A stretch of 64,000 nucleotides of DNA from the NCBI RefSeq assembly GCF_001679925.1, contig NZ_LYUZ01000084.1, forward strand, positions 1 to 64,000. The letters run 5' to 3'. How positions within the stretch are numbered: the first letter of the stretch is position 1; each line of letters starts with the position of its first letter. Under the pieces are notes generated by a model that was not told the origin of the DNA, searched no databases, and saw only the letters and a program-made list of their open reading frames with translations. The position numbers and the translations under genes are program-made. This DNA comes from Leisingera sp. JC1. GTDB lineage: Bacteria; Pseudomonadota; Alphaproteobacteria; Rhodobacterales; Rhodobacteraceae. Below, one piece after another: positions 56,216-64,000 of this stretch.

Positions 56216-57532
56216 ATGACCCAAGCGGAAACCGCAGCCGCGGCCGCATCGCTGCGGCGCGCTCTGGCAGAGGACCGGATCCCCGCCCGCCTGCAAGCCG
56301 GCACCGGTACGCTGCTGGAGCAGCTGGAAAAACCGGTGGCCGTCACCCTGTTCGGCCTGTCCGGTTCAGGCAAGTCCAGCGTCGCCAACCTGCTGCTTGG
56401 CAGCCAGGTGATCCCGGCGGGCGTCTCCCTGCCCACCCTGCAGATCAGCGGCGGCGGAACCGCGGCCTGCAGCGGGGTGCTGGCGGACGGCAGCGGCTTC
56501 AGCCTGCCGGGTTTCGACACCGGCGCGCTGGCTGCCCGGGGCGCGGTCTTTGCCGAGGCGCAGCTGCCGCTGCCCGCCCTGAACCAGATCAGCATCCTGG
56601 AAATTGCCGCCCCGGATGCCGCTGCATTGGAACGCGCGGTGCCCTGGGCTGCCCAGCGGACCGGCATTGCCCTGTGGTGCACCCAGGGTTTCACCGCCGC
56701 AGAGCAGGCCGCCTGGGCGCGCGCGCCGGAGCAGATGAAGGACGGCGCCTTCCTCCTGGTGACCAAGGCGGATGAGCTGGCGGCACAGGACCGGCTGGCC
56801 CCCGCGCTGGCGGGCATTCAGGACGCGGCCTCGGAGCATTTCAACGGCATCCTGCCGCTGGCCGCGCTGGAGGCGCAGGCCGCACGGCAGCCGGATGGCA
56901 CGGTGGACCGCGACCGGCTGCGCCGCTCCGGCGGGCAGGCGCTGATCTCGGCCATCATGCATGAGGTGAAGCTGCGGCGGCAGGCGGCGCTGGATCAGGC
57001 CGGCGTGCTGCTGGCGAAATACGCTCCCGTTCCCGCAGCCGCACCGGCAGAGAAAACCGCCGCACCGCCCCCCCCGGCGGCACTCCAGGCAGAGCCGGAC
57101 GCTCCGCTTGCGGCGGAAACACCTGCACCGGACCGCCCTGCCCCCGTGGCAGAGGCGCCCGTGGCGGCTGCAGAATCCGCGGAGCCGCAGGACGCGGCGC
57201 TCAGCCCGGACACCCGGCAGGTCTTTGATCAGGCGCTGGACTACCTGTCGGCGCAGGGGCGCAGCATGGGCCAAGCCCTGCAGGACGGCACCGGCAGCAG
57301 CAGCAGCCAGCTGATCCGCACCGCCCTGAAGTCGGTGCAATGGCTGGACAGCCATTTTGAGGAGTATGGCGGCAACGGCGGCAACGCACTGGCAGAGATC
57401 CGCGGCGCGGTCTCGGAAGCGGAAGACCTCATTCAGCTGATCCAGGTGGAACAGGACGGCGCGTCGCTGTTTGATGCCACCAGCATCCTGCTGCAGCTGA
57501 AACGGGACATGCAGGCGCAGCTCGCCGCCTGA
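56216..57532 (+). CDS. Small dynamin/GTPase-like protein with degenerate switch motif
   Basis: A 438-residue P-loop protein. The G1 motif is FGLSGSGKSS (46-55), and the G4-like TKAD is present (LLVTKADELAA). Where a DxxG switch motif is expected the sequence is SILEIAAPD, so the G3 motif seems lost. An Ala/Pro-rich linker (about 265-330) separates it from a C-terminal helical region of about 100 residues. It begins 2 bp after the PP2C gene. It resembles the dynamin-like pair encoded opposite, so it may be a partner. No membrane helix seen. Confidence 0.72.
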   Translation: MTQAETAAAAASLRRALAEDRIPARLQAGTGTLLEQLEKPVAVTLFGLSGSGKSSVANLLLGSQVIPAGVSLPTLQISGGGTAACSGVLADGSGFSLPGFDTGALAARGAVFAEAQLPLPALNQISILEIAAPDAAALERAVPWAAQRTGIALWCTQGFTAAEQAAWARAPEQMKDGAFLLVTKADELAAQDRLAPALAGIQDAASEHFNGILPLAALEAQAARQPDGTVDRDRLRRSGGQALISAIMHEVKLRRQAALDQAGVLLAKYAPVPAAAPAEKTAAPPPPAALQAEPDAPLAAETPAPDRPAPVAEAPVAAAESAEPQDAALSPDTRQVFDQALDYLSAQGRSMGQALQDGTGSSSSQLIRTALKSVQWLDSHFEEYGGNGGNALAEIRGAVSEAEDLIQLIQVEQDGASLFDATSILLQLKRDMQAQLAA

Positions 57533-57560
57533 AGGCGGCCAAGCTGCGCGACAACAGAAT

Positions 57561-57588
57561 GGGTTTTCACCTTACAGGGTGAAAACCC
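57561..57588. terminator. Bidirectional terminator between convergent operons
   Basis: GGGTTTTCACC (57561-57571) and GGTGAAAACCC (57578-57588) form a perfect 11-bp stem with a 6-base loop. The stem includes the stop codon of the leftward gene. It separates the kinase operon from the opposing GTPase operon. Confidence 0.7.
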
Positions 57589-58360
57589 GCTGCCAGATGC
57601 CGTGCAACCCGGCCAGATCCTCCTCGCCATGGGCGAACAGGGCGCATTCGCCATCGGCCCAGACCACGGACACGCATTCGCTGCCGTCCAAAACCGGACC
57701 CAGCGAGATCAGCCGCGGTGTTTCCGTCAGCGCCGCATGTTTGGCATAGGACGCCTGAAAGCGGTCCCACTGCGCATCGGCAATCTTCTGCAGCGCAGTC
57801 AGCACAGCTGCATCCTCGCCGCCGCCCAGCCAGGCGCCGCCTGCGTGCAGCAGGCAGGCAGAATACATCCCGGCGGCGGCCTCGATGAAAAACTCCATCG
57901 GCCGGTCCTGCTCGCCCGGGTCCAGCTCCATCACCTCTTCCAGCATCGCTGCCGGCAAGCCAAGCCCGGCAGGGCCGCCGCCGGGCGCGGCAAAGGCGGT
58001 CTCCACCGTCAGCGGTTCCTCGGCCTGCGCCAGCCGCACCATGGCCGCGGCAACGGCTTCCAGCACCTCCGGCTGGTCATGGGACAGGCCTTCGCCGGCC
58101 AGATGCTGCACTTCTTCCAGATCGCTGCTGGCGGACACCAGCGCCATCAGCCGCCGTTCGGACACCACGAAGGACAGCGCGCTGCCCCCGGCCCGGAAGG
58201 TCAGCTGCCGCTGCAGCACCGTGGTGCCGATTTCCTGCAGCATCGCGGGCAGGGGCGGCGGGAACAGCCCGTTGGACAGAACCCGTTTGCCATCCCGGAA
58301 CACGGTCTGCCGGGCGCCCAGGGCCGCCAGATTTCCGGCAATTGCGTCGTCGTGAGTCAC
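57572..58360 (-). CDS. Hypothetical protein, last gene of the dynamin-like operon
   Basis: A 262-residue protein with no family I recognise. It starts at a GTG (58360). No signal peptide or membrane helix; the composition is Ala/Leu/Glu-rich. Two segments, around GSALSFVVSERRLMALVSAS and ECVSVVWADGECALFAHGEED, look like repeated beta-strand units. It lies 39 bp downstream of another unknown protein and is cotranscribed with two GTPases. Confidence 0.7.
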   Translation of the reverse strand: MTHDDAIAGNLAALGARQTVFRDGKRVLSNGLFPPPLPAMLQEIGTTVLQRQLTFRAGGSALSFVVSERRLMALVSASSDLEEVQHLAGEGLSHDQPEVLEAVAAAMVRLAQAEEPLTVETAFAAPGGGPAGLGLPAAMLEEVMELDPGEQDRPMEFFIEAAAGMYSACLLHAGGAWLGGGEDAAVLTALQKIADAQWDRFQASYAKHAALTETPRLISLGPVLDGSECVSVVWADGECALFAHGEEDLAGLHGIWQRVFTL

Positions 58361-58399
58361 TTTGATATTCCCGTTCGAAGGTCTTGGTGCGCCGGTCCG

Positions 58400-58765
58400 T
58401 CAGCCATCTGCGGTGATCCGGGCCAGGCAGTCCCGGGCGGCGGCCTGAAACGCGCCCAGATCCAGATCCGGCGCGGCAAGGCACAGCAGCGCATCGGTCG
58501 GCTGAAGGGGTGATTTGAAGGCCAGCATCACTCTGCCTGGCTCCCGCGCCATCGCAAAGCCGGGCGGCTGGGCCCCAAGCGGCGGTACGCCGTCTTCACC
58601 CAGCAGGCAGCTGGCCTGGGCGCAAAGCGTATCCAGCGCATGGCGGTCCAGCGGCGACTGGCTGTTGGCCACCAGCACCATGCCCGCGGCCAGATCCGCA
58701 TAGGCCACTGTCCCGCAGGCGGGAAACTGAGCGTGCAGACTGTCCAGTTCTTCCGATACCGTCAT
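58400..58765 (-). CDS. Hypothetical small protein, possibly roadblock/LC7-like
   Basis: A 121-residue cytoplasmic protein. The alternation of strands and helices (TVAYADLAAGMVLVANSQSP; PGRVMLAFKSPLQPTDALLC) and its position with GTPases are reminiscent of roadblock/LC7 proteins, which act on small GTPases. The similarity is weak and judged by eye. It is between the 308-residue GTPase and another unknown protein on the same strand. Confidence 0.65.
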   Translation of the reverse strand: MTVSEELDSLHAQFPACGTVAYADLAAGMVLVANSQSPLDRHALDTLCAQASCLLGEDGVPPLGAQPPGFAMAREPGRVMLAFKSPLQPTDALLCLAAPDLDLGAFQAAARDCLARITADG

Positions 58766-58852
58766 AATGCGCCCTTGCCTGATGGGCCGGTTCTGCCCGG
58801 CCCGCAGGTCAATTCACAACCGTAACGGGCGCGGGATTACAAGCCTCTTTTT

Positions 58853-59779
58853 TCAGCTCTCCAGCAATTCCCTGCGCAGCGCTGCCAGATCCGCATCCGG
58901 GCGCCCTTCCGGGCGCGGGGTGCGCTTGGCGCCTTGGGGGCGCACCCGGCGCGGCATGACGCGGCCGGGCTGCACCTCCTGCGGGCTGTCCGCTTGCGGC
59001 GTGCCTTCGGCTGCTGCCGCCGGTTCCGCCGCTGCAGGCTGCTGCACCGGCTGGGCAGCAGCAGCCGGGGCGGTTTCCTGCACCGCAGGGGTGCTGCCAT
59101 CCCGGGCAGCCGCCACAATGGCCTCCAGCGCCGCGGCAAACCCTTGCGCGCCAGAGGTTTCCCATTCCGTGCTCTCCGGATCCGCGTCCAGTGCCTGGGT
59201 CAGCGAAATCGGGCAGACGCCGGCAAACTGGCCTTCGGTTTCGCGCGACACCCGGGTCTGCACCCGCAGCTTGTCCAGCGGCGTCGTCAGCTTGTCGAAC
59301 CGGGTGATCAGCAGCAGGCTGCGCTGGCGCACCGCTTCCGGCACCAGCCCCCAGGCCGCCGCCTCCGACTGGCGCCAGGCCTGGGTCGCATGGGTGCACC
59401 ACAGCACGCAGTCCACCTCTTCCAGCATCCGTTCCCAGACCTCGGGCGGCATGTTGGGATCGGAGATACCGGGGAAGTCGATCAGGTCGCGGGCTTCCAG
59501 CACCGGCGCCTCGCAGCTGATCTGCACATAAAGCGTCTCTTCCAGCGGCACCGCTTCCAGCGCCTCCAGCGACACCGGATGCAGGCTGCCGTCCAGCGCC
59601 TTGCGCGACGGCGGTGTCTCTCCTTCAGTGATCCAGACCGGCGGCAACCGGGTTGCAGTGACCTTCTCCGGCAGGATGCGCCGCCCCAGCAGCAGGTTCG
59701 ACAGGGTGCTCTTGCCCGCGCTGAATTCGCCCATGATGGCGACACGGGGTTTGCGGTCCAATGGCTGCGGGTTTGTCAT
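58853..59779 (-). CDS. Dynamin-like GTPase, short form
   Basis: A 308-residue GTPase. Motifs: G1 GEFSAGKST (17-25), G3 DFPGISD, G4 TRFDK. The G domain covers about residues 10-220; a low-complexity Ala/Pro/Gln-rich tail with a basic end follows (MPRRVRPQGAKRTPR). It lacks the long helical stalk of full dynamins. The start overlaps the 700-residue dynamin gene by 4 bp (ATGA), so the two are coupled and may form a hetero-oligomer. Confidence 0.85.
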   Translation of the reverse strand: MTNPQPLDRKPRVAIMGEFSAGKSTLSNLLLGRRILPEKVTATRLPPVWITEGETPPSRKALDGSLHPVSLEALEAVPLEETLYVQISCEAPVLEARDLIDFPGISDPNMPPEVWERMLEEVDCVLWCTHATQAWRQSEAAAWGLVPEAVRQRSLLLITRFDKLTTPLDKLRVQTRVSRETEGQFAGVCPISLTQALDADPESTEWETSGAQGFAAALEAIVAAARDGSTPAVQETAPAAAAQPVQQPAAAEPAAAAEGTPQADSPQEVQPGRVMPRRVRPQGAKRTPRPEGRPDADLAALRRELLES

Positions 59780-61878
59780 GCCGCCGCTCCTTCACGTGCT
59801 GTCCGGGCCGGTTCTGCGACCGGCTCCGCGTCTTCATATGCCAGTTCCTTCAGCAGAAGCTCCAGCAGCTCCGCCCGTTCCTGCTGGGCGCTGATACCGA
59901 ACAGGGTGTTCAGGTCATTCATGCTGATCCGGGTTTTCTCCGCCACATCCATCAGCAGCTCCCGCTGCTCGGTGAAGAACGCCATCAGCCGCTCGCGGGC
60001 GTCCTGCCGGATCTCCGCCGCCTGCTGTTCCTTCAGCTCATGAATGATCGGCGCTGTCTCCGCCTTGATCAGGTCGTAATAGCCGCTGGCATAGGCGCGG
60101 TATCCGCGGCGGCGCTGCCACCAGCCCTTCCACCAGGAGGTCTGCAGATCCAGCGCGATGGTGGCGCCGATCGCCACCGGCGGCGGCACCTCTGGCACCG
60201 CAGCAGGCGCAATACGGAAATCGCTGACCTGAATGGAGACCGCCTGCTGATAGGTGTCATGGATCGCCGAGGCCGCATCGCTGTAGACCTGTGTGCAGGC
60301 TGCCATCAGGTTCTTGCGCATCACCTGATAGCTGGACCGCAGCAGGATCCGCAGCCCGTCCGGCGCATATTGCCAGGTTTCGTTTTCGCCGTAGTTCTCC
60401 AGATGCTGCAGCAACGAGGCCACCGCCCGCTCCAGAAACTTGTTGTGCGCCTGATCCACCCGCGAGGAGAAAGTGGCGAACACCTGGTCCAGCGCGGTAT
60501 CCATCTGCGCCATGCTCACGGTTTCCAGCCGCCGCAGCAGCTGGCTCAGCGCGGCGGGCTCAATCACCGAAATCCGGTTGCCGTCGATCCGCATCGACGC
60601 CACGGTCGAGGCCGCCTTCATGCTGGACACCTGGTTGGCGGCCCGCTGGCGCACCTCGGACAGCAGCCGCGCGCCGGCGCCTTCGGCAATCCGCGCGCCA
60701 ATGGTTTCAAACAGTTCCGGCACGCCGGAGAGCTGCCACATCAGCGCCGGGTCGCTCAGCACATCCTGCCCGTCTGCGCCTGCCTCCGCCCCGGCGTACT
60801 GCCGCAGCACGGCGGCGCTGTCTTCTCCCAGCGGATGGGTGTCCGGCGCCAGCGCCGCATTGGCCCACAACGCGCTGCCAAAGACGATTTTGGGATTTTC
60901 CGGCCCGTTCATCTTCTCCAGCGTCGCCAGGATGCTGTCGCGGATATCGGGGATCTGGGTCTCCGGGTCCGACAGCTCATCAATCCGGTTGACGAAGATC
61001 ACGATCCCTTCCGACCGCACGTTGGAGATCATCCGGATCAGCCCCATGTCGACAGAGCTCAGCGCCTGCGAGGCAGACAGCACGACCACGCACAGGCGGC
61101 TGTTGCGCAGCGACTTGATGGTGATCTGCTCGCGCATCAGGAAGGTGTCGTTGACGCCGGGCGTGTCGCGCAGGCACAGCGGCACCGGCAGCGACGGCAG
61201 CGGCAGGTACAGGTCGGCGGATTTGGTGATATCGGCAAACCGGCCCTGCTGGTCGCTGCTGCCCGCCATCTCGAAATCATCGCCCAGGCAGACATAACGC
61301 TGCATCAGGTCGTCATCCAGATGCCGGTAATCATGCTTCTGGCCCAGCAGCAGCTCAAACCGCCGCCCCAGCCGCTTGCGGGTCTTCTCGCGCATTTCCG
61401 TAATCTGCGCCTGAATCTTCTGCAGCTCCTCATCGGCGCCCGCCCGCATCGACAGTTCGCCGATCCGGCCGCCGTTGGAGACCAGATGATCCCATTCATC
61501 ACCGTTGAAGAACTGAAAGGAGGCCACCGGGTCGCCATCCTTGCGCGGCGCATTCAGATGCAGCGAGGTGACAACAGAGGTCCAGGGATTCACATCGGCA
61601 GGCAGCAGCCCGGGACGGGCCACCATCGCATTGACCAGGGAGGTCTTGCCGGATTTGATCTGCCCGATCATCGTGACGCTGGGCTTGAACTCGTCGAGCT
61701 CTTTCAGCTGCCGGGCGATCTGGCTGCGGCTGCCCTTGGCTTCCAGCGCCTGAATGTCCAGCAGCAGGTCCTTCAGCTCCACAATCTCGCCTGCAAGCCC
61801 GGCAAGGCTGTCCTGGCCGTTACGCAAAAAGGGAAAACGTCCAAAGCCAGCCGGCTGGCGGTCGGGTGTCTCATCCAT
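59776..61878 (-). CDS. Bacterial dynamin-like GTPase, long form
   Basis: A 700-residue dynamin-family GTPase. G1 GQIKSGKTS (72-80), G3 DTPGVND (238-244), G4 VNRID (296-300). Long helical regions follow (about 360-560), then a Trp-rich, basic patch (TSWWKGWWQRRRGYRAY, about 600) that may contact membranes, and a Leu/Glu-rich C-terminus. Dynamins remodel or tether membranes. The ATG at 61878 has AAGGAAA upstream; an ATG at 61911 would add 11 residues. It heads the leftward operon opposite the kinase operon. Confidence 0.9.
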   Translation of the reverse strand: MDETPDRQPAGFGRFPFLRNGQDSLAGLAGEIVELKDLLLDIQALEAKGSRSQIARQLKELDEFKPSVTMIGQIKSGKTSLVNAMVARPGLLPADVNPWTSVVTSLHLNAPRKDGDPVASFQFFNGDEWDHLVSNGGRIGELSMRAGADEELQKIQAQITEMREKTRKRLGRRFELLLGQKHDYRHLDDDLMQRYVCLGDDFEMAGSSDQQGRFADITKSADLYLPLPSLPVPLCLRDTPGVNDTFLMREQITIKSLRNSRLCVVVLSASQALSSVDMGLIRMISNVRSEGIVIFVNRIDELSDPETQIPDIRDSILATLEKMNGPENPKIVFGSALWANAALAPDTHPLGEDSAAVLRQYAGAEAGADGQDVLSDPALMWQLSGVPELFETIGARIAEGAGARLLSEVRQRAANQVSSMKAASTVASMRIDGNRISVIEPAALSQLLRRLETVSMAQMDTALDQVFATFSSRVDQAHNKFLERAVASLLQHLENYGENETWQYAPDGLRILLRSSYQVMRKNLMAACTQVYSDAASAIHDTYQQAVSIQVSDFRIAPAAVPEVPPPVAIGATIALDLQTSWWKGWWQRRRGYRAYASGYYDLIKAETAPIIHELKEQQAAEIRQDARERLMAFFTEQRELLMDVAEKTRISMNDLNTLFGISAQQERAELLELLLKELAYEDAEPVAEPARTAREGAAA

Positions 61879-62113
61879 AGTGGTAATTTCCTTGTCGGTC
61901 TGTGCGAGCAACGAATGAATTCGCGGTCAAAGCTGCCTTCTTTATTTTCTGGTTAACGAACAATCAGCCATCAAAGGCAAAATTGCGGCAGACCGTGGCC
62001 GACAACTTGTCTTTGCGTAAAATATTCAGACTTTTTTAACTTTTTGCGGGAGTTCCGGGCGGAATTTGAGCGTCAGCAGTGTGCTGCGCCGGCCATCCGC
62101 AAGGGACGCGGGG

Positions 62114-62530
62114 CTATTCGCTCCCGCTCCCGCCTTGCTGCACCGATTGCAGGTAGGTGATCAGGCTGCCCAGGGCCTGCGGCACCATTATCGGCTGGCC
62201 GTTCGGCAGGGCCAAAGCCATATACTGATCCTCGTCCAGTGACGGGCCGAACACGGGCATATCGCCATGGGCGGCAACCGGCTGGCGGCCGTCAATCTGC
62301 TTGGCTACCGCCTCAAGGGGGAATGCGCCGTTGTTGCGCGCGGCCAGCCGGGTCAGGTCCGGCGGCTGCAGGGCCATCATTTCCGCCATCGGCCCCTGGC
62401 TTGCCGCGTCCTTGCCGTGGCACTCGGCGCAGAAATACAGGAACAGGTCCCTCCCCTCACCGGCACCGGCCTCCTGCGCCCAGACCGGGCCTGCTGCCAT
62501 TGCAAGTGTTACTGCCAGCCGCATCAGCAT
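62114..62530 (-). CDS. Small class I c-type cytochrome
   Basis: A 138-residue exported cytochrome. The signal peptide is about 18 residues (cleavage near VWA). The haem motif is CAECH (residues 34-38), and the axial Met is probably in GDMPVFGP. An AAGGAG precedes the ATG at 62530. It stands alone between the dynamin operon and the HlyD gene, so its redox partner is unknown. Confidence 0.88.
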   Translation of the reverse strand: MLMRLAVTLAMAAGPVWAQEAGAGEGRDLFLYFCAECHGKDAASQGPMAEMMALQPPDLTRLAARNNGAFPLEAVAKQIDGRQPVAAHGDMPVFGPSLDEDQYMALALPNGQPIMVPQALGSLITYLQSVQQGGSGSE

Positions 62531-62704
62531 CGCCGTTCTCCTTTGCTCCGGATCCTCTGCGCCGCGCGGCCCGAACCCGGTGCCCGCCGCACATGGTGTG
62601 ATGATAGCGGCAAACCGGCAGCGCAGAATTGACCCAGAGCAAGGCGGGCCGTGCAGAACCGGATTAGGCTCCGCAGGTGCCGCAACAGGACGGGAGGCCC
62701 TGCC

Positions 62705-63700
62705 ATGACCAAATCCGCCGGTGCGCTGCTGGCCGCGGCTGCCGTTCTGCTGGCCGCCGCCGCCGCGTATCTGTTTGTCGCCGACAACGGCGCGGGCCTG
62801 CCCGATGGCTTTGTCCAGGGCAACGGCCGGATAGAGGCCGAACAGGTTGAAATCGCCCCCGCACGGGCGGGCCGGGTGGCCCGGGTGCTGGCCGCCGAGG
62901 GCAGCCTGGTGGCATCCGGCAGCATCCTGGTGGAAATGGACACGGATGAGCTGTCGGCGGCGCATGACCGGGCCAGGGCCGAAGCCGCGCTGGCGCGCCA
63001 GACCAAGGCCGAAGCGCAGGCGCTGGTGGTCCAGCGCCAGAGCGAGCACCGCCGCGCAGAACACGAACTGGCCCGCGCCACCGCCCTCTTGGCCGGTCAC
63101 AACATCTCTGAAACTCTCTTTGAAGAACGCGAAACCGCCCATCAGGTCGCCGCGGCGGTGCTCGGTGCGGCCAAGGCGCGGGTCGCCACCGCAGAGGCCC
63201 GCATCGCAGCGGCAGAGGCAGAGGTCCGCCGGATCGCCGCGCAGATCGAGGACAGCACCCTCACCGCACCGGTGCCGGGCCGGGTGTTGTACCGGCTGGC
63301 CGAACCGGGGGAGGTGGCCGGCGCCGGCGCGCCGATCCTGACGCTCCTGAGCTTGGAAAACATCTATATGGAGGTGTTTCTGCCCGCCCGCGAGGCCGGG
63401 CTTCTGCCGATCGGAGCGGAGGCGCGCATTGTGCTGGACGCCCTGCCCGATTACGCCATTCCCGCCACCGTCACCTTTGTCTCGCCAGAGGCTCAGTTCA
63501 CCCCCAAGCAGGTCGAGACCCTCAGCGAGCGCGAGCAGCTGGTGTTCCGCGTCCGCGTCCGCATCCCGCAGGATCTGGTGGCAGCGCGGATCGAGCATGT
63601 GAAAACCGGCCTGCGCGGCATCGCGGTGATCCGGCTTGACCCTGCCCGCGAATGGCCTGAAGCGCTGGAGCGGCGCATCCCGCCTGAGCTGTTCAAATGA
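62705..63700 (+). CDS. yhiI: HlyD-family membrane fusion protein (YhiI-like)
   Basis: A 331-residue periplasmic adaptor with an N-terminal membrane anchor (MTKSAGALLAAAAVLLAAAAA), a biotinyl-lipoyl-like segment (GRIEAEQVEIAPARAGRVARVL), a coiled-coil hairpin (about 85-170, Ala/Glu/Arg-rich) and a beta-barrel region (EPGEVAGAGAPILTLLSLEN). It should link the RbbA/YhhJ ABC exporter to the outer envelope. The ATG at 62705 follows GGAGG; the stop overlaps the rbbA start by 4 bp. Confidence 0.9.
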   Translation: MTKSAGALLAAAAVLLAAAAAYLFVADNGAGLPDGFVQGNGRIEAEQVEIAPARAGRVARVLAAEGSLVASGSILVEMDTDELSAAHDRARAEAALARQTKAEAQALVVQRQSEHRRAEHELARATALLAGHNISETLFEERETAHQVAAAVLGAAKARVATAEARIAAAEAEVRRIAAQIEDSTLTAPVPGRVLYRLAEPGEVAGAGAPILTLLSLENIYMEVFLPAREAGLLPIGAEARIVLDALPDYAIPATVTFVSPEAQFTPKQVETLSEREQLVFRVRVRIPQDLVAARIEHVKTGLRGIAVIRLDPAREWPEALERRIPPELFK

Positions 63701-64000
63701 CTGTCCCGGCAGACAGTCCCGGTATACGCATCGAGGAGGTCAGCCACCGCTACCGCAAGCATTTGGCACTGGACGGGATCTCGCTGGACCTGCCGCCGGG
63801 CCGGCTGGCGGGCTTCATCGGCCCGGACGGGGTTGGCAAGTCGACCCTTCTGGGCCTGATCACCGGCGCCAAAAGGCTGCAGGCCGGCACCATAGATGTC
63901 CTGGGCGGATCCATCGGCAATGCCGTGCACCGGCACCGCATCTGCCCCGCCATTGCCTTCATGCCGCAGGGGCTGGGCCGCAACCTCTACCCCGAGCTTT
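63697..64000 (+). CDS. rbbA: 5' part of rbbA: first ATPase domain (partial at window end)
   Basis: The gene starts by ATGA overlap with yhiI and runs off the window after 101 codons. Its first ABC ATPase domain is recognisable: IEEVSHRYRKHLALDGISL, then Walker A GPDGVGKSTLL. RbbA/YhiH proteins carry two ATPase domains then an ABC-2 membrane part, which matches the fragment at 5969-7193. The two are probably one gene interrupted by the transposon at the junction of the circle. If the missing segment holds the two ATPase domains, about 1.2 kb lies beyond the window. Confidence 0.8.
   Translation, partial: MTVPADSPGIRIEEVSHRYRKHLALDGISLDLPPGRLAGFIGPDGVGKSTLLGLITGAKRLQAGTIDVLGGSIGNAVHRHRICPAIAFMPQGLGRNLYPEL

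Noticed and set aside
59761-61956. 731-codon frame opposite the long dynamin gene
   Set aside because: It is an antisense shadow, rich in Gln/His/Arg and without motifs.

Overview
The window looks like nearly all of one circular, GC-rich RepABC plasmid (or small chromid) from an alphaproteobacterium of the Rhodobacteraceae, probably the Roseobacter group. The evidence is a repA-repB-repC cassette with a perfect RepB-type centromere palindrome, FnrL-like and NasS/NasT-type regulation, TRAP transport, and protein styles typical of that family. The two window edges appear to belong together. The last 300 bases begin an rbbA-type ABC transporter gene directly after its HlyD partner. The 3' half of an rbbA gene, followed by its yhhJ partner, starts at 5969 directly after a Tn3-family transposon that begins at base 1. 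The simplest reading is a circle of roughly 65 kb, opened at the left end of a transposon that split rbbA.

Layout. 1-5968: Tn3-family transposon with 55-bp imperfect terminal inverted repeats, transposase, serine resolvase and an amino-acid-export cargo (DMT and LysE exporters, Lrp regulator). 5969-8318: 3' remnant of rbbA and intact yhhJ. 8315-15199: stress and low-oxygen module (two universal stress proteins around an FNR-like box, formate/nitrite channel, M50 protease with CBS domains, VIT-type metal transporter, SERCA-like P-type ATPase). 15303-20521: 12-bp repeats, a Fic protein, repABC with a predicted counter-transcribed RNA, and parS. 20691-31851: GntR regulator, TRAP transporter, D-lactate-dehydrogenase-like flavoprotein and a complete branched-chain 2-oxoacid dehydrogenase complex. 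Inference: an import and oxidation route for 2-hydroxy/2-oxo acids, with similar operator motifs ahead of both parts. 31889-33864: a second-type RsgA GTPase and an ExoD-like membrane protein. 34102-45756: nitrate assimilation (nasT-nasS, an ANTAR-type attenuator leader, nrtABC, nirBD, nasA). 45902-49127: orphan Tat-exported family-5 solute-binding protein and a divergent MocR regulator that lacks the PLP lysine.

49949-61878 is the most unusual region. A rightward operon encodes a membrane Ser/Thr kinase with a periplasmic C-terminal region, two paralogous periplasmic LysM plus solute-binding-like proteins, an FHA protein, a PP2C phosphatase and a small GTPase with a degenerate switch. It converges on a leftward operon encoding a 700-residue dynamin-like GTPase, a 308-residue GTPase and two small unknown proteins. 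I see no type VI secretion genes. I propose that this is a phospho-signalling system coupled to dynamin-like GTPases that senses the cell envelope, and I do not recognise it as a described system.

62114-64000: small cytochrome c, HlyD-family protein and the start of rbbA. I saw no tRNA, rRNA, CRISPR array or conjugation genes.
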